From Sphingomonas carotinifaciens (GTDB taxonomy: Bacteria > Pseudomonadota > Alphaproteobacteria > Sphingomonadales > Sphingomonadaceae): DNA of 64,000 bases. Made by a program: the position numbers and the translations under genes. This document shows, piece by piece, positions 55,862-64,000 of the stretch. Below the pieces are notes generated by a model. The model did no database searches and was not told where the DNA came from. It saw nothing but the letters and a program-made list of their open reading frames with translations. Numbering within the stretch: the first letter of the stretch is position 1; each line of letters begins with the position of its first letter. The stretch spans positions 1,983,501 to 2,047,500 of the forward strand of contig NZ_WSUT01000005.1 of NCBI RefSeq assembly GCF_009789535.1, written 5' to 3'.

Positions 55862-56613
55862 GCCGGCCGCGTGCCTTGCGCCCGCTGCCCGGCGGCACCG
55901 TTCCCACGACCGCGATGGTGATGGCGGCGGGGCTGGGCAAGCGGATGCGCCCGCTGACCGCCACCCGTCCCAAACCGCTGATCGAGGTCGCGGGCAAGCC
56001 GCTGATCGATCACGTCTTCGACAGGCTGCGTGCCGCCGGCATCGGCCGCGCGGTGGTCAACGTCCATTATCTGGCGGACACGCTGGAGGCGCATCTGGCG
56101 GATCGCTATCCGGACATGGAGATCGTCATCTCCGACGAGCGTGGGCGCTTGATGGAAACCGGCGGCGGGCTGGTACAGGCGCGCGGCCTGCTCGGTGACG
56201 GACCCGTGCTGGTCGTCAACAGCGACAATCTGTGGCTCGACGGGCCGATCGATGCGATCCGGCTGCTTGCCTCGCGCTGGGACGATGCGGCGATGGATGC
56301 GCTGCTGCTGATGGTGCCGCTGGCGCGGGCGCATAACCATGGCGGGCAGGGGGATTTCCACCTTGCCGCCGATGGCCGCATCACCCGGCGGCGGCGGGCG
56401 GGCACGGTCGCCCCCTTCTGTTATACCGGTATCCAGATGCTGCATCCGCGGCTGATCGCCGACTGGCCGGAAGGGCCGTTCTCCACCAACCTGTTCTGGG
56501 ACCGCGCCATGGCGGCCGGCCGCGCTTACGGTCAGGTGCACCAAGGCCTGTGGTTCGATGTCGGCACGCCCGGCGCGATCCGCCGTACGGAAATGCTGCT
56601 CGCCGATGGCTGA
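55858..56613 (+). CDS. murU: N-acetylmuramate-1-phosphate uridylyltransferase MurU
   Basis: Transfers UMP from UTP to MurNAc-1-phosphate, giving UDP-MurNAc directly and bypassing MurA/MurB. The 251-residue nucleotidyltransferase has the sugar-nucleotide signature MAAGLGKRMRPLTATRPKPL near residues 23-41, NVHYLAD, METGGGLV, NSDNLWLDG and WFDVGTP. Coupled to amgK by an ATGA overlap and to addB by an 8-base overlap. Confidence 0.92.
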   Translation: MSRPRALRPLPGGTVPTTAMVMAAGLGKRMRPLTATRPKPLIEVAGKPLIDHVFDRLRAAGIGRAVVNVHYLADTLEAHLADRYPDMEIVISDERGRLMETGGGLVQARGLLGDGPVLVVNSDNLWLDGPIDAIRLLASRWDDAAMDALLLMVPLARAHNHGGQGDFHLAADGRITRRRRAGTVAPFCYTGIQMLHPRLIADWPEGPFSTNLFWDRAMAAGRAYGQVHQGLWFDVGTPGAIRRTEMLLADG

Positions 56614-59548
56614 GCTTCGGGGGCCGCGACTTTACACCATTCCGGCGCATCGCGGTTTTGCCGATGCGCTCGTCGCCGGGCTGAAGCGGCGGGCGGGGGA
56701 TGATCCGCTGGCGCTGGCGCAAGGGGCGATCCTGCTGCCGAACAACCGGGCGGTGCGCGCGGTGACGGATGCGTTCGTGCGGGCGAGCGGCGCGGGTCTG
56801 ATCCTGCCGCGCATGGTCGCGCTGGGTGACCCGGAGGCGGGCGAGACCGCCGGCGCCGCGCTCGACCCGGCGGATGCCGCCGCACCGCCGCCGCCCGCCA
56901 TCGCACCCTATGCCCGCCGCATGATCCTGGCCCGACTGGTCGCGGAGGAACGCGCGCACGCCGGCCAGCCGATCAACGCGGCGGAGGCGGTGCGCCTTGC
57001 CGGCGATCTCGCCCGCACGCTGGACCAGTTGCTGGTCGAACAGGTGCCGCCGACGGCGCTGCGCGACATCGATCTGGGCGACCTGAACGCCCATTGGCAG
57101 CGCGCACTGGCGACGTTCAACGTGGTGCTGGATCGCTGGCCCGCCGAGCTGGCGCGTGCCGGCATGATCGATGCGGCCGACCGCCGCACCCGGCTGCTCG
57201 ACCGGCTGACCGAACGCTGGACCGCCACGCCGCCCACGGGCTTCGTCTGTGCGGCCGGCATCACCGATACCGCGCCCGCCGTCGCGCGTCTGCTCCGCTG
57301 CGTGTCGGAGATGCCGCGCGGGTCGGTGGTGTTCGCCGGGCTCGATCTGGCGATGCCGATCGAGGAATGGGACGCGCTGGGCCCGCACCAGGCCGATCCC
57401 GTCACCGGGCGCCGTCGCCGATCGATCGAGACGCATCCGCAATTCGTTCCCAAGCTGATGCTGGACCGCATGGGCGTCGGCCGGGGCGAGGTGAAGACGT
57501 GGCGCGGCGGCACCGAATATGATGCCGGCGCCGCGCGCGGACGCGCCATCGCCAACGCGCTGGCGCCTGCCGACTTCACGGGCAAATGGACCGACCTGCC
57601 CGCCGAGGACCGGCGCCTGCGCGGCGTGTCCTCGATCGACCTCGCCACTCCGGCCGAGGAAGCGCAGGCGATTGCGCTCGCCCTGCGCGGCGTGCTGGAA
57701 ACGCCGGGCAGTACCGCAGCGCTCGTCACCCCCGATCGCGCGCTGGCCCGCCGCGTCGCGGTGCATTGCCGCCGCTGGGGGATCGAGATCGACGATTCGG
57801 CCGGCCGCCCGCTTTCCATCCTGCCGCCGGGCACCTTTCTGCTCGCGCTGGTCGAGGCGGCATCGCAGCATTTCAACCCGCTGGCGCTGCTTGCCCTGCT
57901 CAAGCACCCGCTGGTCCGGCAGAGCGAGCGCATCGCCTGGCTGGACGGGGTGCGCGCGCTCGACCGGGCGCTGCGTGGACCGCGCCCCGCACCGGGGCTG
58001 GACGGCATCGCTGCGCATCTGAAGAAGGGCACCGCCGCCGAATTCTGGGCCCAAGCCTGCCCCGCGCTGGAACCGGTGGGGCGGACCTTTGGCGATGGTC
58101 CGCAGAGCCTGCACGGGCTGGTCGCCTGTTTGCGCGAATGTGCGCAGTCGCTGTGCGGCGACGTGTTGTGGGAAGGACCGGCCGGGCGTGCCGCCGCCGA
58201 GTTCCTGAGCGCGCTGGAGGCCGAGGCGCATGCAGGGCCGCCGCGCGTCAGCCCGCAGGATGTGCCCGCGCTGCTCCGCACCCTGCTCGACGAGGTCGCG
58301 GTGCGCCCGCAGCGGGGGAGCAATCACCCGCGGCTCGCCATCTACGGCCTGATCGAAGCGCGGTTGCAGACCGCCGACCTGATGATCGCCGGCGGGTTGA
58401 ACGAGGGCGTCTGGCCCGGCCGCCCCGCGCCCGATCCGTGGCTGGCGCCGCGCATCCGCGCCGAGCTGGGCCTGCAGGGGCTGGAGCGGCGCATCGGCAT
58501 TGCCGCGCATGACCTGGCCGAGGCGATGGGGGCGCCCGCCGCGCTGCTGACGCGCAGCCGCCGCGACGCCAGCTCGCCGACGCTCGCCTCGCGCTTCTGG
58601 CTGCGGCTTCAGGCGATGGCGGGCGAGCGGTTCGAGCGCGATCTGGCGCTGGAGGACTGGACGCGCGTGCTGGATCAGCCGGCGGACCATGTGCCCGCCG
58701 AGCGCCCGGCGCCAATGCCGCCCGCCGCGTTGCGCCCGCGTGCCATTTCGGTCACCGAGGTCGACCGGTTGAAGGCGGACCCGTTCGCCTTCTACGCGCG
58801 CCGCGTGCTGCGGCTGATGCCGCTGGAGCCGGTGGATGCGGACCCCAGTGCTGCGTGGCGGGGGACCGCGGTGCACGACATCCTGGAGGCGTGGTGGAAG
58901 GAGGACCGCTGTGCGCCCGATGCGCTGCGCGGGCGCGCCGCCGCGATGATGAAGGACCAGCGCGTCCACCCGATGATGCGCGCGCTGTGGTGGCCGCGGC
59001 TGGAGGAGGCGATCGACTGGATCGCGCGCACCGTCGCCGAACAGGCCGCCGCCGGGCGATCGGTGCTGAGTGCCGAGGGGCAGGGGCAGGTCGTCCATGC
59101 CGGCGTCACCCTGTCAGGCCGCTACGACCGGATCGACCGGCTGGCCGATGGCGGGGTGGCGATCATCGATTACAAGACGGGCAAGCCCCCCTCCACCGCG
59201 GCGGTGCGCGACGGGTACAGCCTGCAACTGGGGCTGCTCGGCCTGATCGCCGAGCGCGGCGGGTTCGATGGCGTGCGGGGCAAGGCGGGGGCGTTCGAAT
59301 ATTGGTCGATGGGCCGGGGTCGCGAGGGCCTGGGCTATATCGCCACGCCGGTCGACCCGGACGGCAAGCGCGAGCGTATTCCCACCAACGATTTCGTCGG
59401 TATCGCCGCCAGCAACTTCGCCGATGCCGCCGCGGCATGGCTGACCGGCACCGCGCCGTTCACGGCCAAGCTGGTGCCCGAATATGCCCCTTATGCCGAA
59501 TATGACCAACTGATGCGCCGGGACGAATGGTATGGCCGGGACCGGTAA
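56606..59548 (+). CDS. addB: double-strand break repair nuclease subunit AddB
   Basis: Inactive-helicase and nuclease subunit of AddAB, which resects DNA ends for RecA. The 980-residue protein has a degenerate UvrD-like N-terminal half and a C-terminal PD-(D/E)XK nuclease with Asp855 and Lys857 in AIIDYKTGKPP and the preceding VSTEVDRLKADPFAFYARR helix (residues about 715-735). The alphaproteobacterial AddB lacks obvious iron-sulfur cysteines, as here. The ATG at 56606 overlaps murU; addA follows. Confidence 0.93.
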   Translation: MAELRGPRLYTIPAHRGFADALVAGLKRRAGDDPLALAQGAILLPNNRAVRAVTDAFVRASGAGLILPRMVALGDPEAGETAGAALDPADAAAPPPPAIAPYARRMILARLVAEERAHAGQPINAAEAVRLAGDLARTLDQLLVEQVPPTALRDIDLGDLNAHWQRALATFNVVLDRWPAELARAGMIDAADRRTRLLDRLTERWTATPPTGFVCAAGITDTAPAVARLLRCVSEMPRGSVVFAGLDLAMPIEEWDALGPHQADPVTGRRRRSIETHPQFVPKLMLDRMGVGRGEVKTWRGGTEYDAGAARGRAIANALAPADFTGKWTDLPAEDRRLRGVSSIDLATPAEEAQAIALALRGVLETPGSTAALVTPDRALARRVAVHCRRWGIEIDDSAGRPLSILPPGTFLLALVEAASQHFNPLALLALLKHPLVRQSERIAWLDGVRALDRALRGPRPAPGLDGIAAHLKKGTAAEFWAQACPALEPVGRTFGDGPQSLHGLVACLRECAQSLCGDVLWEGPAGRAAAEFLSALEAEAHAGPPRVSPQDVPALLRTLLDEVAVRPQRGSNHPRLAIYGLIEARLQTADLMIAGGLNEGVWPGRPAPDPWLAPRIRAELGLQGLERRIGIAAHDLAEAMGAPAALLTRSRRDASSPTLASRFWLRLQAMAGERFERDLALEDWTRVLDQPADHVPAERPAPMPPAALRPRAISVTEVDRLKADPFAFYARRVLRLMPLEPVDADPSAAWRGTAVHDILEAWWKEDRCAPDALRGRAAAMMKDQRVHPMMRALWWPRLEEAIDWIARTVAEQAAAGRSVLSAEGQGQVVHAGVTLSGRYDRIDRLADGGVAIIDYKTGKPPSTAAVRDGYSLQLGLLGLIAERGGFDGVRGKAGAFEYWSMGRGREGLGYIATPVDPDGKRERIPTNDFVGIAASNFADAAAAWLTGTAPFTAKLVPEYAPYAEYDQLMRRDEWYGRDR

Positions 59549-62500
59549 CGTGATGGCGCAGCTGCCCCGGTTGAAGGGCGCACAGGCCGACGCCAGCAAT
59601 CCGGAGGCGCATGTCTGGCTGTCGGCGTCGGCGGGGACCGGCAAGACGCAGGTGCTGGCCGCGCGCGTGTTTCGCCTGTTGCTGCGCGGCGTTTCGCCCG
59701 ATGCGATCCTGTGCCTGACCTTTACAAAGGCGGGCGCCGCGGAAATGGCGCAGCGGATCAACGGCCGCCTCGCCGCCTGGGTGCGCATGCCCGATACCGA
59801 ACTGGGCGCCGACCTGATCGCGCTGGGCGAGCGGGTGACGCCCGAGCTGCGCGCGCATGCCCGCACGCTGTTCGCCCGCGTGCTGGATGCGCCGGGCGGA
59901 GGGCTGCGCATCCAGACCATCCATGGCTTCTGCCAGGGCCTGCTCGCCGCCTTCCCGGTCGAGGCGGGGCTGACCCCCGGTTTCCGTCCGCTGGAGGCGC
60001 GCGAGGAGGCGGGGCTGGCGCGCGAGGCGCTGGCGATGATGCTGGAGCGCGCCGAGACGGAGGGGCGCGAGGGGCCGATCGCGACGGTCGGCCGATTGTC
60101 GCTGCGGCTGGGCGAGGGCGGGGCGGAGGCGTTCCTCGCCGCCTGTGCCCGCGCGCCGGGGGCGCTGGAGGCCCTGCCGACCGGTATCCAGCCATGGCTG
60201 CGCCGCGCGCTGGACCTGCCCGGGGGCGATATCGGCGAGGCGATCGCGGAAGGCTGCGACTGTCTGGACCGTGACGCGATCGCGCGGATTGCGGGGGCGA
60301 ACCGCGCCTGGGGCACTGCGACCGGCCAGAAGGTGGTCGCGACGATCGAGGCGTGGATGGACGCGTCCCCGGCGAACCAGGCAGCGACGCTCGCCGAGTT
60401 GATGGGCACCGTCTTCACCGCCAAGGGCGAGCCGCGCAAGGCATCCAGGAAGCTGACCGATGCCGAGCCCGATTACGAAGAGATCGCACTGGAACTGGGC
60501 AGCGAATGCCGTCGGTTGCTCGGCCTTGCGGCCCGCGCGCGCTATGCCGACCTGCTCGCCGATGCGCTGACCGTCGGGCGCGATTATGCCCGCGCCTATG
60601 TCGAGGCGAAGCGGCAGGTGGGGGCGGTCGATTTCGACGATCTGATCCGTACCACCGTCGGCCTGCTGGAACAGCCGGGCATCGGCGACTGGGTGCGCTA
60701 CAAGCTGGATCAGGTGACCGAGCATGTCCTGATCGACGAGGCGCAGGACACGAACCTGAACCAGTGGCGCATCGTCCGGGCGCTGTCCGACGAGTTCTTC
60801 GTCGGCCGCGGCGTTTATGCGCCGTCGGTGCGCACCCTGTTCACGGTGGGCGACTACAAGCAGGCGATCTTCGGCTTTCAGGGAACCGACCCGATCAACT
60901 TTGCCGCGGCCGAGCGGCATTTCAGCGGCAAGGCATCGCTGGTCGCAGGGGACGAGAGCCTGCCCGACGACGAGCGCGGCCTGCCGTTCAACCAATTGTC
61001 GCTGACCCACAGCTTCCGCACCACGCGCCCCGTGCTGGAATTCGTCGATGCCGCGATCGATGCGGTCGGCGATGCCGGGCTGGGCGTCATGGCCGCGATC
61101 GAGGAACATGCCAGCGAGGTGCCCGGCCCCGGCCGCGTCACGCTGTGGCCGCCGGTCAATGCGGGCGGCAGCGAGGAGGACGAGGAAGGCTGGATCGACG
61201 ATGCGGTGCGCAAGGTCGCCACCGATGTCGCGCGTGCCGTCCGCCGCTGGCTGGACGCCGGCGTGATGCTGGAAAGCAAGGGCCGTCCGCTGGAGCCGCA
61301 GGACGTGATGATCCTGGTGAAGCGGCGCGGCGACCTCGCCTCGCTGATCGTCGCGCGGCTTTATGCGGAAGGGGTGCCGGTCGCCGGCGTCGATCGCCTT
61401 CGCCTGAATGCGCCGCTGGCGGTGCAGGACCTGCTCGCCGCGATCCGCTTCGTGCTGCAACCCGATGACGACCTGTCGCTGGCGTCGCTGCTCGTCTCGC
61501 CGCTGGTCGGCTGGACGCAGGACCAGTTGATGGCGGCCGCACCGCGCGATCATGGCAGCCTGTGGGCGCATCTCGTGCGCACCCAGACCCCGAATGCGCT
61601 GGGGCCCCTTCGCGGCATGCTGGCCCGCGCCGACATCGCCACGCCCTATCAGTTCCTCGAAGAATTGCTGTCCGGGCCGCTGGACGGGCGGCGCAAGCTG
61701 ATCCGGCGGCTGGGCACCGAGGCACGCGATCCGATCGAGGAACTGCTGAACGCCGCGCTGACCTTCGAGAGTACGACCACGCCGTCGCTGCAACGCTTCC
61801 TCGACTGGTTCGACCGGGGCGATGTTGAGATCGTGCGCGACCCTTCCGCCCCGCTCGACGCGGTGCGGGTGATGACGGCGCATGGGTCCAAGGGGTTGCA
61901 GGCGCCGCTCGTCATCCTTGCCGATGCCGCGATCGACCCGACCGCTTCTCCACGATCGATCCTGCGCTGGGCGCCCGAGCCCGGCGAGCAGCCCATTCCC
62001 GTATTTTCGCCGCGCGGGGACGAGCGGGGCGGCCCGCTGGACGTGGTGGCCGACGAACTGGCGGCACGCGAACTGGCCGAGCATTGGCGGCTTTTCTACG
62101 TCGCGGCGACGCGGGCGGAGGAACAGCTCGTCATTGCCGGTGCGCTCGGCAAGCGCGCTGCGGGCGAGCCGCCGCGCGACAGCTGGTACGCCGCCTGTGC
62201 GCGCGCGCTGACCGCGCTGGGTGTGCCGGAAGGGGAGGGCGAGCGCGTCTTCACCGGCCGCGAACCGCAGCCGCCGGTGCCGCCGCGCGCACGGGGCGGG
62301 GTGACGGCGCCGATGGCGCGGGTCGCACTGCCCGATTGGGCGCATGCGCCGGCACCCGTCGAGTCGCGCCCGCCGCGCCCGCTGGCGCCGTCCGCGCTGG
62401 GCGAGGACCGCGTCGCCGATCCGCCACCGACGCCCGCGATGCGCGCCGCGGCGGAGCGTGGGCGGCTGATCCACTGCCTGCTGGAGCGCCTGCCGGCGGT

Positions 62501-62966
62501 TGCCCCGGTACAGCGCGCGGGCGCCGCCGACCGCTGGCTCGCCACGGCCGGTCATGTCGAGGATGCCGCGCAGCGGGCGGCGCTGTCCGCCACGGTGCGC
62601 GCGATCCTGGATGATCCGGCACACGCGGCGCTGTTCGGCCCCAATTCGCTGGCCGAGGCGCCGATCGCCGCGACCCTGCCGAGCGGGCATGTCATCTCCG
62701 GGCAGGTCGACCGCTTGCTGGTGGAGGCGGACCGTGTGTCGCTGGTCGATTACAAGACCGGCCGCCGTGCCCCGGCGATGCTGGAGGAGGTGCCGGATTA
62801 CCATCTGCAACAGATGGGCGCCTATGCCGCGGCGTTGCGCGTCATCTTTCCGGGACGCGCGATCGAGGTCGCCTTGCTCTATACCGCAGGGCCGCGAATG
62901 ATCGTGATCCCACCGGCCGTGCTGGAGGCGAACAAGCCGCGCTTTGTGGCGGCGGAGCAAAGCTAG
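59532..62966 (+). CDS. addA: double-strand break repair helicase-nuclease AddA
   Basis: UvrD-like helicase and nuclease subunit. The 1144-residue protein shows Walker A SASAGTGKTQ (31-40), LCLTFTKAGAAEM, HVLIDEAQDTN (Walker B), QGTDPINF, VMTAHGSKGLQAP and a C-terminal PD-(D/E)XK nuclease with Asp1073 and Lys1075 in LVDYKTGRR. Either ATG 59532 (overlapping addB by 17 bases) or 59553 could be used. With AddB it replaces RecBCD; Chi recognition cannot be judged from sequence. Confidence 0.95.
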   Translation: MAGTGNVMAQLPRLKGAQADASNPEAHVWLSASAGTGKTQVLAARVFRLLLRGVSPDAILCLTFTKAGAAEMAQRINGRLAAWVRMPDTELGADLIALGERVTPELRAHARTLFARVLDAPGGGLRIQTIHGFCQGLLAAFPVEAGLTPGFRPLEAREEAGLAREALAMMLERAETEGREGPIATVGRLSLRLGEGGAEAFLAACARAPGALEALPTGIQPWLRRALDLPGGDIGEAIAEGCDCLDRDAIARIAGANRAWGTATGQKVVATIEAWMDASPANQAATLAELMGTVFTAKGEPRKASRKLTDAEPDYEEIALELGSECRRLLGLAARARYADLLADALTVGRDYARAYVEAKRQVGAVDFDDLIRTTVGLLEQPGIGDWVRYKLDQVTEHVLIDEAQDTNLNQWRIVRALSDEFFVGRGVYAPSVRTLFTVGDYKQAIFGFQGTDPINFAAAERHFSGKASLVAGDESLPDDERGLPFNQLSLTHSFRTTRPVLEFVDAAIDAVGDAGLGVMAAIEEHASEVPGPGRVTLWPPVNAGGSEEDEEGWIDDAVRKVATDVARAVRRWLDAGVMLESKGRPLEPQDVMILVKRRGDLASLIVARLYAEGVPVAGVDRLRLNAPLAVQDLLAAIRFVLQPDDDLSLASLLVSPLVGWTQDQLMAAAPRDHGSLWAHLVRTQTPNALGPLRGMLARADIATPYQFLEELLSGPLDGRRKLIRRLGTEARDPIEELLNAALTFESTTTPSLQRFLDWFDRGDVEIVRDPSAPLDAVRVMTAHGSKGLQAPLVILADAAIDPTASPRSILRWAPEPGEQPIPVFSPRGDERGGPLDVVADELAARELAEHWRLFYVAATRAEEQLVIAGALGKRAAGEPPRDSWYAACARALTALGVPEGEGERVFTGREPQPPVPPRARGGVTAPMARVALPDWAHAPAPVESRPPRPLAPSALGEDRVADPPPTPAMRAAAERGRLIHCLLERLPAVAPVQRAGAADRWLATAGHVEDAAQRAALSATVRAILDDPAHAALFGPNSLAEAPIAATLPSGHVISGQVDRLLVEADRVSLVDYKTGRRAPAMLEEVPDYHLQQMGAYAAALRVIFPGRAIEVALLYTAGPRMIVIPPAVLEANKPRFVAAEQS

Positions 62967-63022
62967 CGGTTGAGCGGTTGAGGGCCTGACCCTAGATCGG
63001 CCACATCCAAGGAGATTACGAC

Positions 63023-63343
63023 ATGGCAACCAAGCAGATCACCGACGCCAGCTTCGACGCGGACGTGCTGAATTCCGACAAGCCGGTGCTGGTGGATTTC
63101 TGGGCGGAATGGTGCGGTCCGTGCAAGATGATCGGCCCGTCGCTGGAGGAACTGTCCGAAGAGCTGGGCGAGCAGGTGACGATCGCCAAGCTGAACATTG
63201 ACGACAATCCCGACGCGCCCGGCCGCTACGGCGTGCGCGGCATTCCGACGATGATCCTGTTCAAGGCCGGCACCCCCGCCGCGACCAAGGTCGGCGCCGA
63301 GCCCAAGGGCCGGATCAAGGCCTGGCTGGAAGGCGCGCTCTGA
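63023..63343 (+). CDS. trxA: thioredoxin
   Basis: General protein-disulfide reductase. The 106-residue protein has the classical active site WCGPC (Cys31, Cys34) in VDFWAEWCGPCK, the cis-proline segment RGIPTMILF, and ends EGAL. AAGGAG lies upstream of the ATG. The order addA-trxA recurs in alphaproteobacteria. Confidence 0.97.
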   Translation: MATKQITDASFDADVLNSDKPVLVDFWAEWCGPCKMIGPSLEELSEELGEQVTIAKLNIDDNPDAPGRYGVRGIPTMILFKAGTPAATKVGAEPKGRIKAWLEGAL

Positions 63344-63352
63344 TCGGCCACG

Positions 63353-63375
63353 CCCTCTCCCCCGGCGGGAGAGGG
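63353..63375. terminator. bidirectional hairpin between trxA and argJ
   Basis: CCCTCTCCC (63353-63361) and GGGAGAGGG (63367-63375) pair perfectly around CCGGC, between two convergent stops. It is another solo copy of the terminal hairpin of the composite repeats. Confidence 0.65.
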
Positions 63376-63383
63376 CCGTTTCG

Positions 63384-64000
63384 TCAGCTTCGATAGTCGG
63401 CGTTGATGCTGATGTAACCATGGGTCAGGTCGCACGTCCAAACCGTGGCCTCGCCCTCGCCGATCCCCAGATCGACGCCGATCTCGACCTCCTGGCCCTT
63501 CAGATGCGCCGTCACGGGCGCTTCGTCATAGCCCTCGACCGCCAGGCCGTCGCGCGCGACCAGCGTGTTGCCGAAGCGGATCGACAGTCGGTCGCGCTCC
63601 GCCGGCTCGCCCGCCTTGCCGACCGCCATCACGACCCGTCCCCAATTCGCATCCTCGCCCGCCACCGCGGTCTTCACCAGCGGCGAATTGGCGATCGACA
63701 TCGCGATACGGTGCGCGGACCGGTCGCTATCGGCGCCCGTCACCTGAACCTCGATCAGCTTGGTCGCGCCCTCGCCGTCGCGCACCACCAGCACCGCCAG
63801 CTGGTGGCACAGATCGGCCAGCGCAGCGCGGAACGCGTCCGCCCCGTCGCTGTCGTCGTCGACCAGGGGCGCATTGCCCGCCGCGCCGGTGGCAAAGGCC
63901 AGCACCGTGTCGCTGGTCGAGGTATCGCCGTCCACCGTGATGCACGAGAAGCTTTGCGCATTGGCGCCCGTCATCGCGCGTTGCAGGAACGCCGGATCGA
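63384..64000 (-). CDS. argJ: bifunctional glutamate N-acetyltransferase/ornithine acetyltransferase, C-terminal part
   Basis: Only the C-terminal 205 residues or so are inside the window; the gene begins to the right. The visible part contains ITVDGDTSTSDTVLAF, LVVRDGEGATKLIEV, ANSPLVKTAVAGEDANWGRV and the terminal THGYISINADYRS, all landmarks of ArgJ, which recycles the acetyl group between ornithine and glutamate in arginine synthesis. The self-cleavage threonine lies outside the window. Confidence 0.93.
   Translation of the reverse strand, partial: DPAFLQRAMTGANAQSFSCITVDGDTSTSDTVLAFATGAAGNAPLVDDDSDGADAFRAALADLCHQLAVLVVRDGEGATKLIEVQVTGADSDRSAHRIAMSIANSPLVKTAVAGEDANWGRVVMAVGKAGEPAERDRLSIRFGNTLVARDGLAVEGYDEAPVTAHLKGQEVEIGVDLGIGEGEATVWTCDLTHGYISINADYRS

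Noticed and set aside
59460..63029. A 1189-codon minus-strand open frame opposite addA and trxA
   Set aside because: It spans two well-supported plus-strand genes and is Arg/Gln/His-rich without domains; it is a mirror of the addA codon pattern.

Overview
The window is 64 kb of dense, GC-rich alphaproteobacterial chromosome, most likely from a sphingomonad (Sphingomonas or a near relative). The evidence is two TonB-dependent receptors, an alphaproteobacterial LexA with a GTTC-N7-GTTC SOS box, a DivL-type pseudo-kinase next to tsaE-amgK-murU-addB-addA-trxA, an AddAB (not RecBCD) repair nuclease, the anabolic MurNAc-recycling enzymes, and small DUF6356-type proteins. There is no rRNA, tRNA, CRISPR array, prophage or transposase gene in view. 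No gene-free stretch exceeds about 255 bases.

Layout. 1-8.7 kb: 5' end of nadE, a small lipoprotein, an ArsC/YffB-like reductase, panB, a YfgM-like protein-bamB-der cluster, an Hpt protein, a DUF418 membrane protein and nhaA. 8.8-14.3 kb: purL, glutaminase, map, a MoCF-domain protein and an NTF2-like protein. 14.4-26.1 kb (minus strand): a TonB receptor, then lexA-moeA-moaC-trpC-trpD-trpG and trpE-ppiD, with two small plus-strand genes wedged in. 26.3-35.8 kb: tpiA, an M17 aminopeptidase with a serine hydrolase, a soluble chemotaxis receptor, rimO, anmK, a CHAP protein and hypotheticals. 36-48.5 kb: a DPP-IV-like peptidase, asd, YitT, GFA and alpha/beta-hydrolase proteins, an M2 peptidase, amn, a peroxiredoxin, YqgE and ahcY. 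48.8-64 kb: a large TonB receptor, then the divL-tsaE-amgK-murU-addB-addA train, trxA, and the 3' part of argJ.

How genes work together. TrpE/G, TrpD and TrpC supply most of tryptophan synthesis and are joined by ATGA-type overlaps that continue into moaC, followed by moeA and the SOS repressor lexA. AnmK, AmgK and MurU together describe salvage of cell-wall anhydro-MurNAc to UDP-MurNAc. BamB, the YfgM-like protein and PpiD belong to envelope biogenesis.

The observations most worth checking are these. trpE and moeA appear to lack AUG/GUG/UUG starts, and each has a well-placed Shine-Dalgarno before AUA or AUU. A family of composite CCCTCTCCCC/GGGGAGAGGG repeats lies at gene ends, and one copy is interrupted by a near-perfect three-way-junction element. 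A 16-bp perfect palindrome precedes ahcY. DivL has Tyr in place of its phospho-His.
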